A stretch of DNA of 64,000 nucleotides from Hyphomonas polymorpha PS728 (GCF_000685315.1 NZ_ARYM01000006.1:122989-186988), one strand, 5' to 3'. Shown: positions 9,096-18,727, counted from the first letter of the stretch. Made by a program: numbers and translations. The notes: a model not told the origin generated them from the letters alone.

Positions 9096-10195
9096 GGCAT
9101 CGGCTCCAGAGTAATTTGAGTAACGGCCTCGCCCGGACTTTGCTCCGCTGCGTTGGATGAGACAGCGAAGCCGCGGCTCTGCAGAAAGGCCACGACGGAG
9201 GCGGCCGTCTCCGGGGTCGACGCCTCAATGTCTGCCACAAGACGGCTGGCGCTGCCATCAAATGTCAGCGTTGAAATGCGTGTATCCGGATTAAGAGCGA
9301 CGGCTTCATAAAGCGCGGCAACGGTTGTGCGGAAGTCGATGGTATCGGGCACGGCGGCAACGGCCAGCATGTCGCGGGTCGCCCTGTCGATGTCCGCCGG
9401 AATGGCTGCGGCTGGGAAGATAGCGGCATAGCGCTCCGCTGCGCGTTTTCCGAGTTGCTCGGCCGCGTAGTTATAGTTTCGGGCTTCAAGGATCAGCGTA
9501 CCCGTCCAGACCGAAACGGCAGCAACACCAATACCGGCGGCCTTGCGCCAGGCGCTGACACCCTGTTTTGTTTCCCTTGGGGGGGTAAATGCCCCGGCGC
9601 GCAGGTTCACGCCGGGATGCGTGGTGCTGCGTTCTGCCAGGCGGATGATCTGGATGCCGTCCCGAAGGCTGGGCGCGAGATCTCCTGCCAGGGCTTCGCG
9701 TGCCTGATCTGGAAGACCAGCATCGATTGCGATGATGCGGTTTCCTTCCCGCTGGAGAATATGGTCGCCCATATCAACGGGTTGCGAGATATCGGTATAC
9801 AGACTTTGTTCTGGCAGCAGTTTCGCCGGCGATAATCCTGCCTTTGATAGAAGCTCCAGCCAGGATGTCATCAGGGCGCGATCAACGACATAGATATCGC
9901 GCTCAACTGTCTCTCTCATCCGTGGACCGAGGACGAGATGAACCTCTTCCACGGGTTGGGCGAGCTCATCTTCGATCGCATAGAGAGCGGCGCGTACCGC
10001 TTCGGCTTCGTTACGCGCGGGGACAGGGGCACGGAAATGGCCCACGGCCGTTGCGGGCGCGAAGGCGATGCAGCTGGCCGCTCCGAAGGGGCCACGATGA
10101 TTTACAAGTTCAAGGCGGTCGCCCCGCTCCTGCGCAATCTGCATGGCGCCGTCAGCCTGCGCGGGCAGTGCAATATAAAGAATGGATTTCATCAT
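9092..10195 (-). CDS. gspL: Type II secretion system protein L
   Basis: A 367-residue inner-membrane platform protein. A cytoplasmic actin-like domain (about residues 1-235) is followed by a membrane helix (AAGIGVAAVSVWTGTLILEA) and a periplasmic ferredoxin-like domain. GspL recruits the GspE ATPase to the membrane and partners GspM. Sequence conservation in this family is low, so the call relies on architecture and operon order. It overlaps gspK and gspM by 4 bases each. Confidence 0.9.
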   Translation of the reverse strand: MMKSILYIALPAQADGAMQIAQERGDRLELVNHRGPFGAASCIAFAPATAVGHFRAPVPARNEAEAVRAALYAIEDELAQPVEEVHLVLGPRMRETVERDIYVVDRALMTSWLELLSKAGLSPAKLLPEQSLYTDISQPVDMGDHILQREGNRIIAIDAGLPDQAREALAGDLAPSLRDGIQIIRLAERSTTHPGVNLRAGAFTPPRETKQGVSAWRKAAGIGVAAVSVWTGTLILEARNYNYAAEQLGKRAAERYAAIFPAAAIPADIDRATRDMLAVAAVPDTIDFRTTVAALYEAVALNPDTRISTLTFDGSASRLVADIEASTPETAASVVAFLQSRGFAVSSNAAEQSPGEAVTQITLEPMP

Positions 10196-11163
10196 TCTTC
10201 TCCCATCCTGCGCCAGATTGTTTCGGGCGCAGAGCCACCTTTGGCCGAAATGATGAAGGAGAATGGCCAGCTGCCGCCGTCAAGTGTTGTTTGCCCTTCG
10301 GCGAGATAGGTCGTGCTGAGTGTTGAAAGGGCTTCGGTCTGTTTCTGGCCTTCAGGAATGGTGCGGATGTCGGGCAGCGCCTCGAACTCGTCGACACTCG
10401 CCCAGCCCGTATCCGGCCGATCCATGAGGATTCTCTCTGCCGCCGTCAGAGTGAGGGCTTCAGAATAGAAGGCGCGCAAGAGCGAGGCCTGATCCGGGCG
10501 AAGCGTGTTGATGTTGAGACGTGTCATCTGGGTCTCCGGCCGGGCACAGATCAGCGGCGCGAGCGCCTTCCGAAGGGGACTGGTATAGCCCATCACAGAG
10601 GCCAGTTCGCGCGGACTGTCCATGGGTTGGTTGGCTGCGCGATAACCGGGGCTGAGCGTGAGGTAATAGCCATCCTCCGCGCCGCCTTGCCGGGTGTTGC
10701 TGTCGGCATCCACCCAGTCTGCCAGCGCATTGGCGAGACTGCTCGCATCGGTGGCCGGAATGTCGAGATCACGCAGTAGGGTGGCCCAGGACAGGCGGGC
10801 ATAAGTAGCGGCGCCTTCATCGGGGTTGGCGAGCGCGTTTATGTTGAAACAATTGGACGCGTCATTGACCTGTAGCGAGACGACGCCTCCCCGGAGGGGC
10901 AGGACAACTGGCTGAGAGAGGCCTACGGTTAGCGATGTAAGCTGCCCGTTGGTAAGAACGGACATCTCCGCCACAGCGCTGAGGGCCAGCGCTTCCGCGG
11001 AATAGGCCGCCCAGCCCGCATCGGCGCGGCGCGTAGCCGCCTTCGCCATAGCCGTCTGCTGGGTGATGGCCATAGTCGCCATGAGCGCTGCGACGGCGAG
11101 CGCCGCCACAATGAACAGGATCGACAGCAGGGCTGCCCCGCGTTGGGGATCAGGGCGCATCAT
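10192..11163 (-). CDS. gspK: Type II secretion minor pseudopilin K
   Basis: A 323-residue minor pseudopilin, long as usual for GspK because of its inserted alpha domain. The prepilin leader is MMRPDPQRG, cleaved before AALLSILFIVAALAVAALMA. The usual Glu at mature position 5 is absent, which is characteristic of GspK, the tip subunit. Processing needs a prepilin peptidase (GspO/PilD), which is not encoded in this window. It overlaps gspJ and gspL by 4 bases each. Confidence 0.93.
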   Translation of the reverse strand: MMRPDPQRGAALLSILFIVAALAVAALMATMAITQQTAMAKAATRRADAGWAAYSAEALALSAVAEMSVLTNGQLTSLTVGLSQPVVLPLRGGVVSLQVNDASNCFNINALANPDEGAATYARLSWATLLRDLDIPATDASSLANALADWVDADSNTRQGGAEDGYYLTLSPGYRAANQPMDSPRELASVMGYTSPLRKALAPLICARPETQMTRLNINTLRPDQASLLRAFYSEALTLTAAERILMDRPDTGWASVDEFEALPDIRTIPEGQKQTEALSTLSTTYLAEGQTTLDGGSWPFSFIISAKGGSAPETIWRRMGEE

Positions 11164-11780
11164 TCGCGCAGCCCCAGGCGGAATTTCGCCGTCAGCGTAT
11201 CGCCTTCGCCAAAGGTGAAGACCAGCTGGATTTTGTCCGGCAAAGGGGCGTCTACCATGCTCGCGGGGACGATCCAGTCAGGCTTCCAGATTTGCTCACG
11301 GCCATACTGGACGGAAATATCTTCCAAACCCGACAGGACGATTTGCTCCGCAACCGCTGTGCCGGGGCCCGCGTCAGGCGCGCTCCAGGATCGGCGGATC
11401 AGGGCGCCGTTGTCGAACTGGTATTCCACCCGCTGAAGATCGCTGCGGGGCAGGTCTGCGGGATTTGACCAGCCATTGCGCACAAAGGTCATGATACGTC
11501 CGTCATACCGGATCGGCTGGCCTTCGAAACGGGTCGAAAGATCCGAACTCGCGTCGGCGCGGCTGGGGCGATCCACGAAGGCCGCGAAATCGTCCCGTAG
11601 CACGGCGAGAGCGGTCTGCAGCTCCCGGGCGTCATTCCCGCGAACCTCAATCAGCCGTGTACTTCGCAGGGATTGGGTCAGCATAACGCCGCCTGCCGTT
11701 GCCAGAAGCGCTACGACGAACAGCGCGATCAAAGTCTCCATCAGGGAGATGCCAGATTGGGGGCTGGGGGTGGCGTTCAT
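11160..11780 (-). CDS. gspJ: Type II secretion minor pseudopilin J
   Basis: A 206-residue minor pseudopilin. The leader ends in PQSG, followed by the class III signal ISLMETLIALFVVALLATAG, with Glu at mature position 5. The C-terminal domain is of GspJ size and position. Together with GspI and GspK it is expected to form the tip that initiates the pseudopilus. It overlaps gspI and gspK by 4 bases each. Confidence 0.92.
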   Translation of the reverse strand: MNATPSPQSGISLMETLIALFVVALLATAGGVMLTQSLRSTRLIEVRGNDARELQTALAVLRDDFAAFVDRPSRADASSDLSTRFEGQPIRYDGRIMTFVRNGWSNPADLPRSDLQRVEYQFDNGALIRRSWSAPDAGPGTAVAEQIVLSGLEDISVQYGREQIWKPDWIVPASMVDAPLPDKIQLVFTFGEGDTLTAKFRLGLRE

Positions 11781-12151
11781 CTGTCCGCCTTGATGCGGTG
11801 AAGAAGCGCTACTTCGCTGAGCACTGCCTCCTCGTCCGCCGCGCGCACACGGATGCTAACTTCTACAACATCGTCGCGAGGGGCGGGGGTGATATCCCGC
11901 TGCCAGACAAAGCTGCGGCCGCGCTGTACCTCTTGCCCTCCCGATCGTCCGATCACTTGCAGTTCCGGGTTGGTAATCGTTTCGACGGCGACATTTTCGG
12001 CCACCTGACGGGCCAGCGCGCGGTCTCCCATCTGAGCGCTGATGCGGAGGCTGCTTGTGTTGAGAGAAATGAGCCCCATTGCAGCAGTCGCGAAAACCGC
12101 GACGGCCACGAGCGCTTCCATCAGCGTGAAACCCTGCTGGTTGCCCATCAT
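11777..12151 (-). CDS. gspI: Type II secretion minor pseudopilin I
   Basis: A 124-residue minor pseudopilin with leader MMGNQQG and signal FTLMEALVAVAVFATAAMGL, Glu at mature position 5. The family pattern SLNTSSLRISAQMGDRALARQVAENVAVE follows. It nucleates the pseudopilus tip with GspJ and GspK. Its start overlaps the gspH stop by 4 bases. Confidence 0.93.
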   Translation of the reverse strand: MMGNQQGFTLMEALVAVAVFATAAMGLISLNTSSLRISAQMGDRALARQVAENVAVETITNPELQVIGRSGGQEVQRGRSFVWQRDITPAPRDDVVEVSIRVRAADEEAVLSEVALLHRIKADR

Positions 12152-12654
12152 CGCTGATCCATTTCAACATTGCCGTCTGGCAGCAGGGTGAGGCTGGTGA
12201 GGACGCCGTTGCGCGAGAGTTCGATGGCCACCGGCAGGGTGTGGCCGAGGGGATCGAAGATGACGGCCGGGGCCGGCTCTCCTCCTTTCTCAAGCAATGC
12301 TGGCGGTCTGCCGTCTATGCGGATGCTGATGTCCTTCGGGAGCTGATGGCTTTCCAACACGCGCCAGGCGCCGTTCTGCCAGATCGCCGGGGAATAGCCG
12401 CCGCCGTCGACAATAAGGCCTACAGGCTGACCTGTGATCGATGCGCGATTGGCAGCCTGCTCAAGCGCTTCGCGAAGCTGATCGGATTCCTGCTTGAAGA
12501 CATGCCGGGTGGGAATGGTGAGCAGGATCAGCGTGGTGGCGACGGCGATGATGGAGAGCGTGACCATGATCTCGACCAGCGACAGCCCGGCCTGCGGGTC
12601 GCCTGCAGGCGCCCTCAGAGATTGGGTAGCGAAATGAGGAGCATCACGCAGCAC
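12148..12654 (-). CDS. gspH: Type II secretion minor pseudopilin H
   Basis: A pseudopilin of about 168 residues. The prepilin site is QAG followed by LSLVEIMVTLSIIAVATTLIL, Glu at mature position 5, and the C-terminal part is GspH-like. No ATG is available after the end of gspG. The open frame runs back through gspG as a shadow, so a GTG at 12654 (giving VLRDAPHFATQ as leader) is the most plausible start, 10 bases after the gspG stop. The start is therefore uncertain and the leader is unusually long. Confidence 0.85.
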   Translation of the reverse strand: MLRDAPHFATQSLRAPAGDPQAGLSLVEIMVTLSIIAVATTLILLTIPTRHVFKQESDQLREALEQAANRASITGQPVGLIVDGGGYSPAIWQNGAWRVLESHQLPKDISIRIDGRPPALLEKGGEPAPAVIFDPLGHTLPVAIELSRNGVLTSLTLLPDGNVEMDQR

Positions 12655-12664
12655 GGGCGCAGCA

Positions 12665-13123
12665 TCAGTCCCAGTTGCCGATATCGGCGTCGTTGCCTTC
12701 TCCGCCGGGTTTGCCATCTGCGCCGAAGGAGAAGACATCAAACCGGCCACCAGAACGCACCCCGGGGAAGGTGTACTGATAGGGATTGCCCCAGGGATCG
12801 TTCTGTACGCGGCGGATATAGCCGCCGGGGCGGTAGAGGGTGGTATCGATGCCGGGCGGCGGGCTGGAGAGGGCGGCGAGGCCCTGATCGGTGGAAGGGT
12901 AGGTGTAGAGGTCGAGGCTGTACTGCTCGAGCGCGTTCTCGAGATTCGAGATGTCGGCTTTGGCCTTGGTGACGCGCGAGCGGTCACCCACCGGGGCGAC
13001 GTTGACGATGATCAGCGTCGCCAGGAGGCCCATGATGAAAACCACGACCATCAGTTCGACCAGAGAGAAACCGGCTTGGTGGCGGCGTTTTTCTTCTGTG
13101 TTTGCTTCAGTTTCAGGTGGCAT
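12665..13123 (-). CDS. gspG: Type II secretion major pseudopilin G
   Basis: A 152-residue major pseudopilin that builds the periplasmic pseudopilus. The leader ends in RRHQAG, and the mature N-terminus is FSLVELMVVVFIMGLLATLI. The C-terminal calcium-site loop region (FDVFSFGADGKPGGEGNDADIGNWD) closely matches the GspG signature. An AAGGAG ribosome site precedes the ATG by about 8 bases. It is the third gene after gspE-gspF in the standard order. Confidence 0.97.
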   Translation of the reverse strand: MPPETEANTEEKRRHQAGFSLVELMVVVFIMGLLATLIIVNVAPVGDRSRVTKAKADISNLENALEQYSLDLYTYPSTDQGLAALSSPPPGIDTTLYRPGGYIRRVQNDPWGNPYQYTFPGVRSGGRFDVFSFGADGKPGGEGNDADIGNWD

Positions 13124-13135
13124 GAGGGCGCTCCT

Positions 13136-14347
13136 TTATCCGAGGGCGAGAGTGTTGAGCTGCATGATGGGCAGCATGATCGACAGGACGATCGTGCCGA
13201 CCACGCCGCCCAGGAAAATGATGATCAGAGGTTCGAGCAGGCCGAGGGCAACATTGGTGGCCGTTTCGAATTCGTCTTCCAGAAAATCGGCGGCGCGGTT
13301 CATCATCGCGGGGACGTTGCGGGCCGCTTCGCCGCTGGCAACCATGTGGACCATCATCTGGGGGAAAACCCCCGTGGACTTCATGGCCGAAGAGAGGGCG
13401 CCGCCACGCTGGACGGTTTCGAGGATCTGATCGGCGGCGTCCCGAAACACCAAATTCCCCATGGCGTTTCGCGCGCCCGAGAGGCTTTCGAGGACGGTGG
13501 CGCCAGCGCCGGACATGGTAGCATGGATGCGGGCGAAGCGAGCCGAGGCAACTTTCCGGTTCATGTCGCCGAAAAAAGGAATACGCAGGACAAAGCCGTC
13601 CCAGCGGCGTTTCCAGGCCGGAATCTTCAGGACACGCAGCGCCAGGAACACGCCAAGCGCGGCCAGAGCCAGGACAACCAGGCCCCAATCGCGGACAAAT
13701 CCGGACAAGCCAATGACAAATGTGGTCAAAGGCGGCAGTTCTGACGCGCCCAGCATGGCAAATTGTTCGACAAGCTTGGGCACAACCCAGACCATCAGGG
13801 CCGTCACCATGGCAGTGGCCATGATGCCAAGGATGATCGGATAGATGAGCGCTGAGCGAACCAGGGTGCGCAGCCGGTAACTGCGCTCAAGGTGGTGGGC
13901 GAGCTGATCGAGGACGAGACCGAGACGGCCCGAGCTTTCGCCGGAGGAAACCACCGCCCGGAAGAGGGGCGGAAAGGCGCGCGGCGCGCCCCGCATGGCT
14001 TCGGCGAGGGTAGCGCCTTCCATAACCTGAGAGCGCACACCGAGGAGCAGGCCGCGCTGGGGCGAGGCATCGCTGTCGCCGGCCGCAGCCGTCAACGCCT
14101 GTTCGACCGTCATGCCGGACGAGACGAGCACGGCGAGCTGGCGCGTCAGAAGCGTGCGTTCCTTGTCGCTGAGGCGGCCGGCACCTGCGAAACCGGCGGC
14201 TTTCTCACCGCGCGCCTCTGTGAGCGAGACGGGGGTGAGCTGGCGGTTACGCAACTCGCGGCGGGCGGCGCGGGCGGTATCAGCTGAGATGACGCCGCTG
14301 GTGCGCCGCCCGTCAGCCGTCAGAGCCTTGTATTCAAATGCTGCCAC
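13136..14347 (-). CDS. gspF: Type II secretion inner-membrane protein F
   Basis: A 403-residue polytopic platform protein with two T2SSF cytoplasmic domains and three membrane segments. The N-terminus AAFEYKALTADGRRTSGVI is typical, as are the RQLAVLVSSGMTVEQAL and GEASGR-like (SSGESSGRLG) motifs. The start is a GTG at 14347 with GGGAGG upstream, and it overlaps the gspE end by 14 bases. Confidence 0.96.
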   Translation of the reverse strand: MAAFEYKALTADGRRTSGVISADTARAARRELRNRQLTPVSLTEARGEKAAGFAGAGRLSDKERTLLTRQLAVLVSSGMTVEQALTAAAGDSDASPQRGLLLGVRSQVMEGATLAEAMRGAPRAFPPLFRAVVSSGESSGRLGLVLDQLAHHLERSYRLRTLVRSALIYPIILGIMATAMVTALMVWVVPKLVEQFAMLGASELPPLTTFVIGLSGFVRDWGLVVLALAALGVFLALRVLKIPAWKRRWDGFVLRIPFFGDMNRKVASARFARIHATMSGAGATVLESLSGARNAMGNLVFRDAADQILETVQRGGALSSAMKSTGVFPQMMVHMVASGEAARNVPAMMNRAADFLEDEFETATNVALGLLEPLIIIFLGGVVGTIVLSIMLPIMQLNTLALG

Positions 14348-15824
14348 CGAACCAGGCCTCCCGGCGGCAGACGTGGAGCAGTTCCTCGGCGCTCGAGTCG
14401 CCGCTCAGCACATGCCGCAAACCGTTCTGAAACAGCATATCAGATTTCGCGAAAGCTGCGCGCTCAATCTCTTCTTCGGTGGCGCCGTCATGGATCATCC
14501 GGCGGATGGGGGCGTCGATCAGCAGCAACTCGTATACGCCCAAGCGGCCCTCATAGCCGGTATGGCCGCAGGCAGCGCAGCCGGTCGGCCGATAGAGCGT
14601 GAGATCGGTTCTGCCAGCGAGGCCAAGACGTTCCAGCAGGGCAGGCGGCGGTGAATAGGCTTCCTTGCAATGCACACAGAGCTTCCGGACGAGGCGTTGA
14701 GCCAGCACGGCGCGCAGCGTGGAGGCGAGCAGGAAACTCTCCACACCCATGTCCCGCAGACGGGTGATGGCGCCCGCAGAGCTGTTTGTGTGGATGGTGG
14801 ACAGGGCAAGGCGGCCTGTGAGCGCAAATTCGAGTGCGACCTCTGCGGTCTCCACATCCCGTATCTCGCCGACCATGACGATGTTGGGGTCGTTCCGGAG
14901 GATCGAGCGCAGGGTGGCGGCGAAGGTGAGGCCGACCTTATGGTCCATCGGCGTCTGGCTGATGCCATCGAGACCATACTCCACGGGATCTTCCAGCGTC
15001 ATGATGTTGACGCGCCCGGTGTTGAGCTGGGCAAGGGCGGAATAGAGCGTGGTGGTTTTGCCTGAACCCGTCGGGCCGGTGACGAGGATCACGCCATTGG
15101 GTTCACTGAGGGCGGCGCGGAAGCGGCGTTCGGTGTCCTCGTCCATGCCGAGGGTTTCCAGGCCCATGAGGGCTTGGCGCGTATCGAGCAGGCGCAGGGC
15201 AACACGCTCGCCATAGCGCGTGGGTAGCGTAGCCACCCGGACATCCAGCGCGCGGCCGCCCAGCGTCAGCGAGATGCGCCCATCTTGGGGCATACGCTTT
15301 TCGGCAATATCCAGCCGGCTCATCACCTTGATGCGCGAGACGAGTGGGGCCGAAACGCGCCGGGACGCCGTGAACACTTCCTGCAACTCGCCGTCGATGC
15401 GGTAGCGGACCGAGAGTTTGTCCTCAAAGGGATCAATGTGAATGTCGGACGCCCGGCGGCGGATGGCATCCTGCAGCAGGCCGTTGATCAGGCTGATAAT
15501 CGGAGCGTCTGTATCGCCTGCAAGCAGATCTTCCGTTTGCGGAAGACCATCAAACAGGCTTTCGAGATCCCCGCCAGTGCCAGCGGCGGCCTCGGCGGCG
15601 CTGCCATCAAGGCGCGACTGGCCGAAGCTTTCCGAGAGCTGGCGCTCATACTGCGCGGCATTCATCGCTTCCAGATGCACCGGCAGGCCGGCAACGCGGC
15701 GGGCCTCCACTAGGGCGACTGGATCGGCGCCTTCGCGGACAGCGAAAGTCGGCTCCGCGCGGCCGGGAACAACGACTATCCCCTTGTCGCGGGCAAATGC
15801 ATAAGTGACCTGAGCGCGTGTCAT
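14334..15824 (-). CDS. gspE: Type II secretion ATPase E
   Basis: A hexameric cytoplasmic ATPase of 496 residues that drives pseudopilus assembly. It has Walker A GPTGSGKTTT, Asp-box RASDIHIDPFEDKLSVRYRIDG, Walker B region MVGEIRDVETAE and the His-box LSTIHTNSSAGAITRL. The tetracysteine zinc element is CVHC and CAAC, 29 residues apart. The ATG at 15824 is used rather than an upstream in-frame codon, because it lies just after the gspD stop and starts MTRAQVTYAF. Confidence 0.97.
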   Translation of the reverse strand: MTRAQVTYAFARDKGIVVVPGRAEPTFAVREGADPVALVEARRVAGLPVHLEAMNAAQYERQLSESFGQSRLDGSAAEAAAGTGGDLESLFDGLPQTEDLLAGDTDAPIISLINGLLQDAIRRRASDIHIDPFEDKLSVRYRIDGELQEVFTASRRVSAPLVSRIKVMSRLDIAEKRMPQDGRISLTLGGRALDVRVATLPTRYGERVALRLLDTRQALMGLETLGMDEDTERRFRAALSEPNGVILVTGPTGSGKTTTLYSALAQLNTGRVNIMTLEDPVEYGLDGISQTPMDHKVGLTFAATLRSILRNDPNIVMVGEIRDVETAEVALEFALTGRLALSTIHTNSSAGAITRLRDMGVESFLLASTLRAVLAQRLVRKLCVHCKEAYSPPPALLERLGLAGRTDLTLYRPTGCAACGHTGYEGRLGVYELLLIDAPIRRMIHDGATEEEIERAAFAKSDMLFQNGLRHVLSGDSSAEELLHVCRREAWFGGSI

Positions 15825-15831
15825 GAGACAA

Positions 15832-17793
15832 TTATCGCGGCGTCTGGACCGCTTGGGAAGCCGGGCCACCAGTTCCGAGAACTTCCCGGACGAACTGGTC
15901 GACAGTTCCGCCGGGCCTCTGATCCCGCATCAGCTCTTCGGCCTGTACATAGAGATATTTCTGCTGGGTGACCGCTTGCGCATCCGCTTTGCTGCGAACG
16001 ATGGTGGGGCGAATGAAGACCATCAGGTTCCGGCGTGTCGCGGCCTTGCCTTCCGAGCGGAAGAGACGGCCCACAGCGGGAATGTCTCCCAGCACGGGGA
16101 CTTTCGTATCGCGCAGCGTATCAGTCTGCTCGACGAGACCGCCAAGGACGATGATTTCACCGTCATCTGCCAGAACGCTGGCGCGAATTTCGCGCTTGTC
16201 GAGAATGAGATCCGGCGTGACTGTGCCGACGCTGCCGAAGACGCTGGAGACTTCCTGGCGGATGTCGAGGCGGACGGTGTCATTCTCGCCAATGCGGGGC
16301 GTGACTTCGAGCTGGATACCGATGTCCTTGCGCTCCACCGTGCGGAAGGGGTTGGAATTGGCGTCTCCCAGAACCTGGCCCGTGGTGACCGGAATTTCTT
16401 GGCCGACGATGAGCGCGGATGTCGCATTGTTCAGCGTCATGCCGAAGGGGGTCGACAGGATGCGCGAGGATGTATCGTCCTGCACGGCATTGAGGATGAC
16501 GCCGAAGAGGTTGTCGCCGGATGTGCCGCCGAAACCGAGCGTGAGGCCCGAGGAGCCCGTCAGTGAGCTGATGGCTGCATCGCGGAAGGGGTTGGCGGAG
16601 GCGGGATCGGAGAAAGCGTCCGTAACGAGCGCGCCCGTCAGGGCAAGGAGGTTTGGCGCGGCGCGCGAGAAGTTTGTCGAGGCGAAAGGAACATCTCCGC
16701 CTGTCCCGGAAAGCAGGAATTGCAGGCCAAGCTCACGCGCGGCATCATCCGACATTTCCACAATGATGGCTTCAACCATCACCTGCGGGCGGCGAACATC
16801 CAGCGCGGTGACCACCCGCTCCATGGCGAGTATTGTTTCGGGGTTTGCGCTGATAACGATGGAGTTGGTGGGGCCGTGATGGGCGATCGTCTGAGAAACG
16901 GGGGCCGTTTCTGCCGGTGACCGCTGCATGGCCATGCTGTTGGCCACGCGCTCCAGTATCGGAACGACTTCGGCCGCGTCGGCGTAGTTCAGTGTGATGA
17001 CGCGGACATGATCGCGCTGCGGATTGGTGGCGTCGAGTTCGAGTGCAACGCGTTTGGCGCGGTCGACGGAGGTGGCGTCGCCCCTCAGGATAATGGAGTT
17101 GCTTGTGAGGGAGGCAACGGCAGAGAGGCGATTGATGGTCTGACCGCCCTGGCCGCCGGCGTCCCCCTGGAGACGTGTAAGGACGGTTTCCATTTCAGCG
17201 GCCGGAACATTTGCCAGCGGAATGGTTTCGGTGACGGTCTGGTCGCGATCCACGGTTTCAATGATGCGGCGGACGCGCTCTAGATTAGAGGCATAGTCAA
17301 CAACAACGAGTGTGTTCGTGGCCGTATTGGCAACAACCTGGCCCTGCGAGTCGAGCAGCGGCTTGATCATCTGCGCGGTTTCCATCGCGTTCGCGCGGTT
17401 CAGCTTGATGACTTCGGTGATGAACGCGTTGGCGCCGGGCCCCGACATTGGCGCTTCGGTGGACGCGATGGCGCGCGGCACGATGCGGTAAGTGTCCTTA
17501 CCGGCGGGGACAGCGGCGAAGCCCTGGATGCGCAGCGTTGTCAGGAACACCTGGAAGAGTTCCTGGGTGGACATTGGCGTTTGCGAGACGACGGATACGC
17601 GCGCCTTGCGGACATCCGGATGCGTGACGAATGTGTATCCTGTCAGCATGGAGATGTCTTCGATCAGCGTATTCAGCTCGACATCTTCAAGGTTCAGGAC
17701 GTGCTTGTCCTGAGAGGGAGCAGGTGCCTGGGCGGCCGCAAACTGAGTGGCGGTGAGCGCAGCCGCAGCCGCGAGCAATATACGTTTGGTCAT
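15832..17793 (-). CDS. gspD: Type II secretion secretin D
   Basis: A 653-residue outer-membrane secretin with signal peptide MTKRILLAAAAALTATQFAAAQ. The N0 domain begins at VLNLEDVELNTLIEDIS, several N1-N3 KH-like repeats follow, and the C-terminal secretin core has ILSTPFGMTLNNATSALIVG and VERKDIGIQLEVTPRIG. The short C-terminus (about 40 residues after the core) shows no recognised pilotin-binding S-domain. Its start overlaps the gspC stop by 4 bases. Confidence 0.97.
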   Translation of the reverse strand: MTKRILLAAAAALTATQFAAAQAPAPSQDKHVLNLEDVELNTLIEDISMLTGYTFVTHPDVRKARVSVVSQTPMSTQELFQVFLTTLRIQGFAAVPAGKDTYRIVPRAIASTEAPMSGPGANAFITEVIKLNRANAMETAQMIKPLLDSQGQVVANTATNTLVVVDYASNLERVRRIIETVDRDQTVTETIPLANVPAAEMETVLTRLQGDAGGQGGQTINRLSAVASLTSNSIILRGDATSVDRAKRVALELDATNPQRDHVRVITLNYADAAEVVPILERVANSMAMQRSPAETAPVSQTIAHHGPTNSIVISANPETILAMERVVTALDVRRPQVMVEAIIVEMSDDAARELGLQFLLSGTGGDVPFASTNFSRAAPNLLALTGALVTDAFSDPASANPFRDAAISSLTGSSGLTLGFGGTSGDNLFGVILNAVQDDTSSRILSTPFGMTLNNATSALIVGQEIPVTTGQVLGDANSNPFRTVERKDIGIQLEVTPRIGENDTVRLDIRQEVSSVFGSVGTVTPDLILDKREIRASVLADDGEIIVLGGLVEQTDTLRDTKVPVLGDIPAVGRLFRSEGKAATRRNLMVFIRPTIVRSKADAQAVTQQKYLYVQAEELMRDQRPGGTVDQFVREVLGTGGPASQAVQTPR

Positions 17794-18674
17794 TGAGAAA
17801 GGCCGGAATCGGGGGAAAGCCGTAGGCGGACGATGGCGCCGTTGCGAACAACATCCAGCGCGATTGATTGAGAACTCATCACTGCAGACTGGATCGCCTC
17901 GGGGCCCATGCCCTCAATGCTGGCGCCATTGACGCGCAGGACCAAATCGCCCGCTTCAAGCCCGGCCGACTGGAAGTGTCCCTGACCGCGCGGGGAGAGG
18001 CGGTAGCCGGCCACGGCGCCGTTGCGCAGTTCCGGGTGCATCTCCACGTCTGTCAGCAGCAGCGCAGGGGTGACCGGCGCCAGGCTTGAGCCAGCGGGAG
18101 GCGCAGAGGATGTTGGCGGCGCCGGTTGAGCCGGCTGGATGCTGACAGACGTAGCGCTGGACGATGATGACGAGCCGGCAAACAGCGGCTTGTCCGGGTC
18201 GTTCAGGAGAAGTTCCTGAAGCTGGCCATTGAAGCGCAAGAACACCCGGTCTGCCGCGACCGTTTCCAAGACGGCGCCCGAAACGATCTGATCACCGATG
18301 GAAAAACGCTTCTGGGTGTTGTCGGGCAGGATAAGCACGGCGCTGCTGGTCCAGGCGGCACCGTCTGACCAGCGCAGGCCGGCGATCTTCAGGTTGAGGG
18401 AGGTGGGGACGGCGATCTGGCTGGGCTCGGCAGCGCTCGGGCGGAAGGGGTCTGTCTGGGTCAGCAGGGCGAGCGAGGATTGGTTGCCCGCTGCGCCTGA
18501 GACGGCAGGGATCTGGGGAAGAGCGCTCGCGCCGTCACCCGGCGCAGCGATGAGCCAGGCGAAACGGGCCAGCAGAAGCCCGGTCGTGAGCGCAAGGGCA
18601 GCTTCAATGGCGGTACGGCCGATCAAACTATACGCTGCCAGCCGAGTGCCGCCTTCCGGTCCGAACAGTTTCAT
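17790..18674 (-). CDS. gspC: Type II secretion protein C
   Basis: A 294-residue inner-membrane protein linking the platform to the secretin. It has one N-terminal membrane helix (AALALTTGLLLARFAWLIAA), a homology region (ILPDNTQKRFSIGDQIVSGAVLETV), a Pro/Ser-rich linker and a C-terminal PDZ domain (GLEAGDLVLRVNGASIEGMG). It is the first gene of the operon, with ribosome site GGAG 10-13 bases before the ATG. A PhoB-box-like promoter lies upstream. Confidence 0.93.
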   Translation of the reverse strand: MKLFGPEGGTRLAAYSLIGRTAIEAALALTTGLLLARFAWLIAAPGDGASALPQIPAVSGAAGNQSSLALLTQTDPFRPSAAEPSQIAVPTSLNLKIAGLRWSDGAAWTSSAVLILPDNTQKRFSIGDQIVSGAVLETVAADRVFLRFNGQLQELLLNDPDKPLFAGSSSSSSATSVSIQPAQPAPPTSSAPPAGSSLAPVTPALLLTDVEMHPELRNGAVAGYRLSPRGQGHFQSAGLEAGDLVLRVNGASIEGMGPEAIQSAVMSSQSIALDVVRNGAIVRLRLSPDSGLSQ

Positions 18675-18693
18675 CAGCCTTACACTCCTGCGA

Positions 18694-18727
18694 AATACAG
18701 AGCTTCTTAATCACACTCTTGCGACAG
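18694..18727 (-). promoter_or_regulatory. Candidate PhoB-box promoter of the gsp operon
   Basis: On the minus strand the 18-mer CTGTCGCAAGAGTGTGAT (18727-18710) matches the direct-repeat pattern CTGTCAT-N4-CTGTCAT at 10 of 14 positions. Exactly 10 bases later comes TGTATT (18699-18694), a possible -10. This spacing is the one known for PhoB-activated promoters. The match was judged by eye. Confidence 0.45.
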
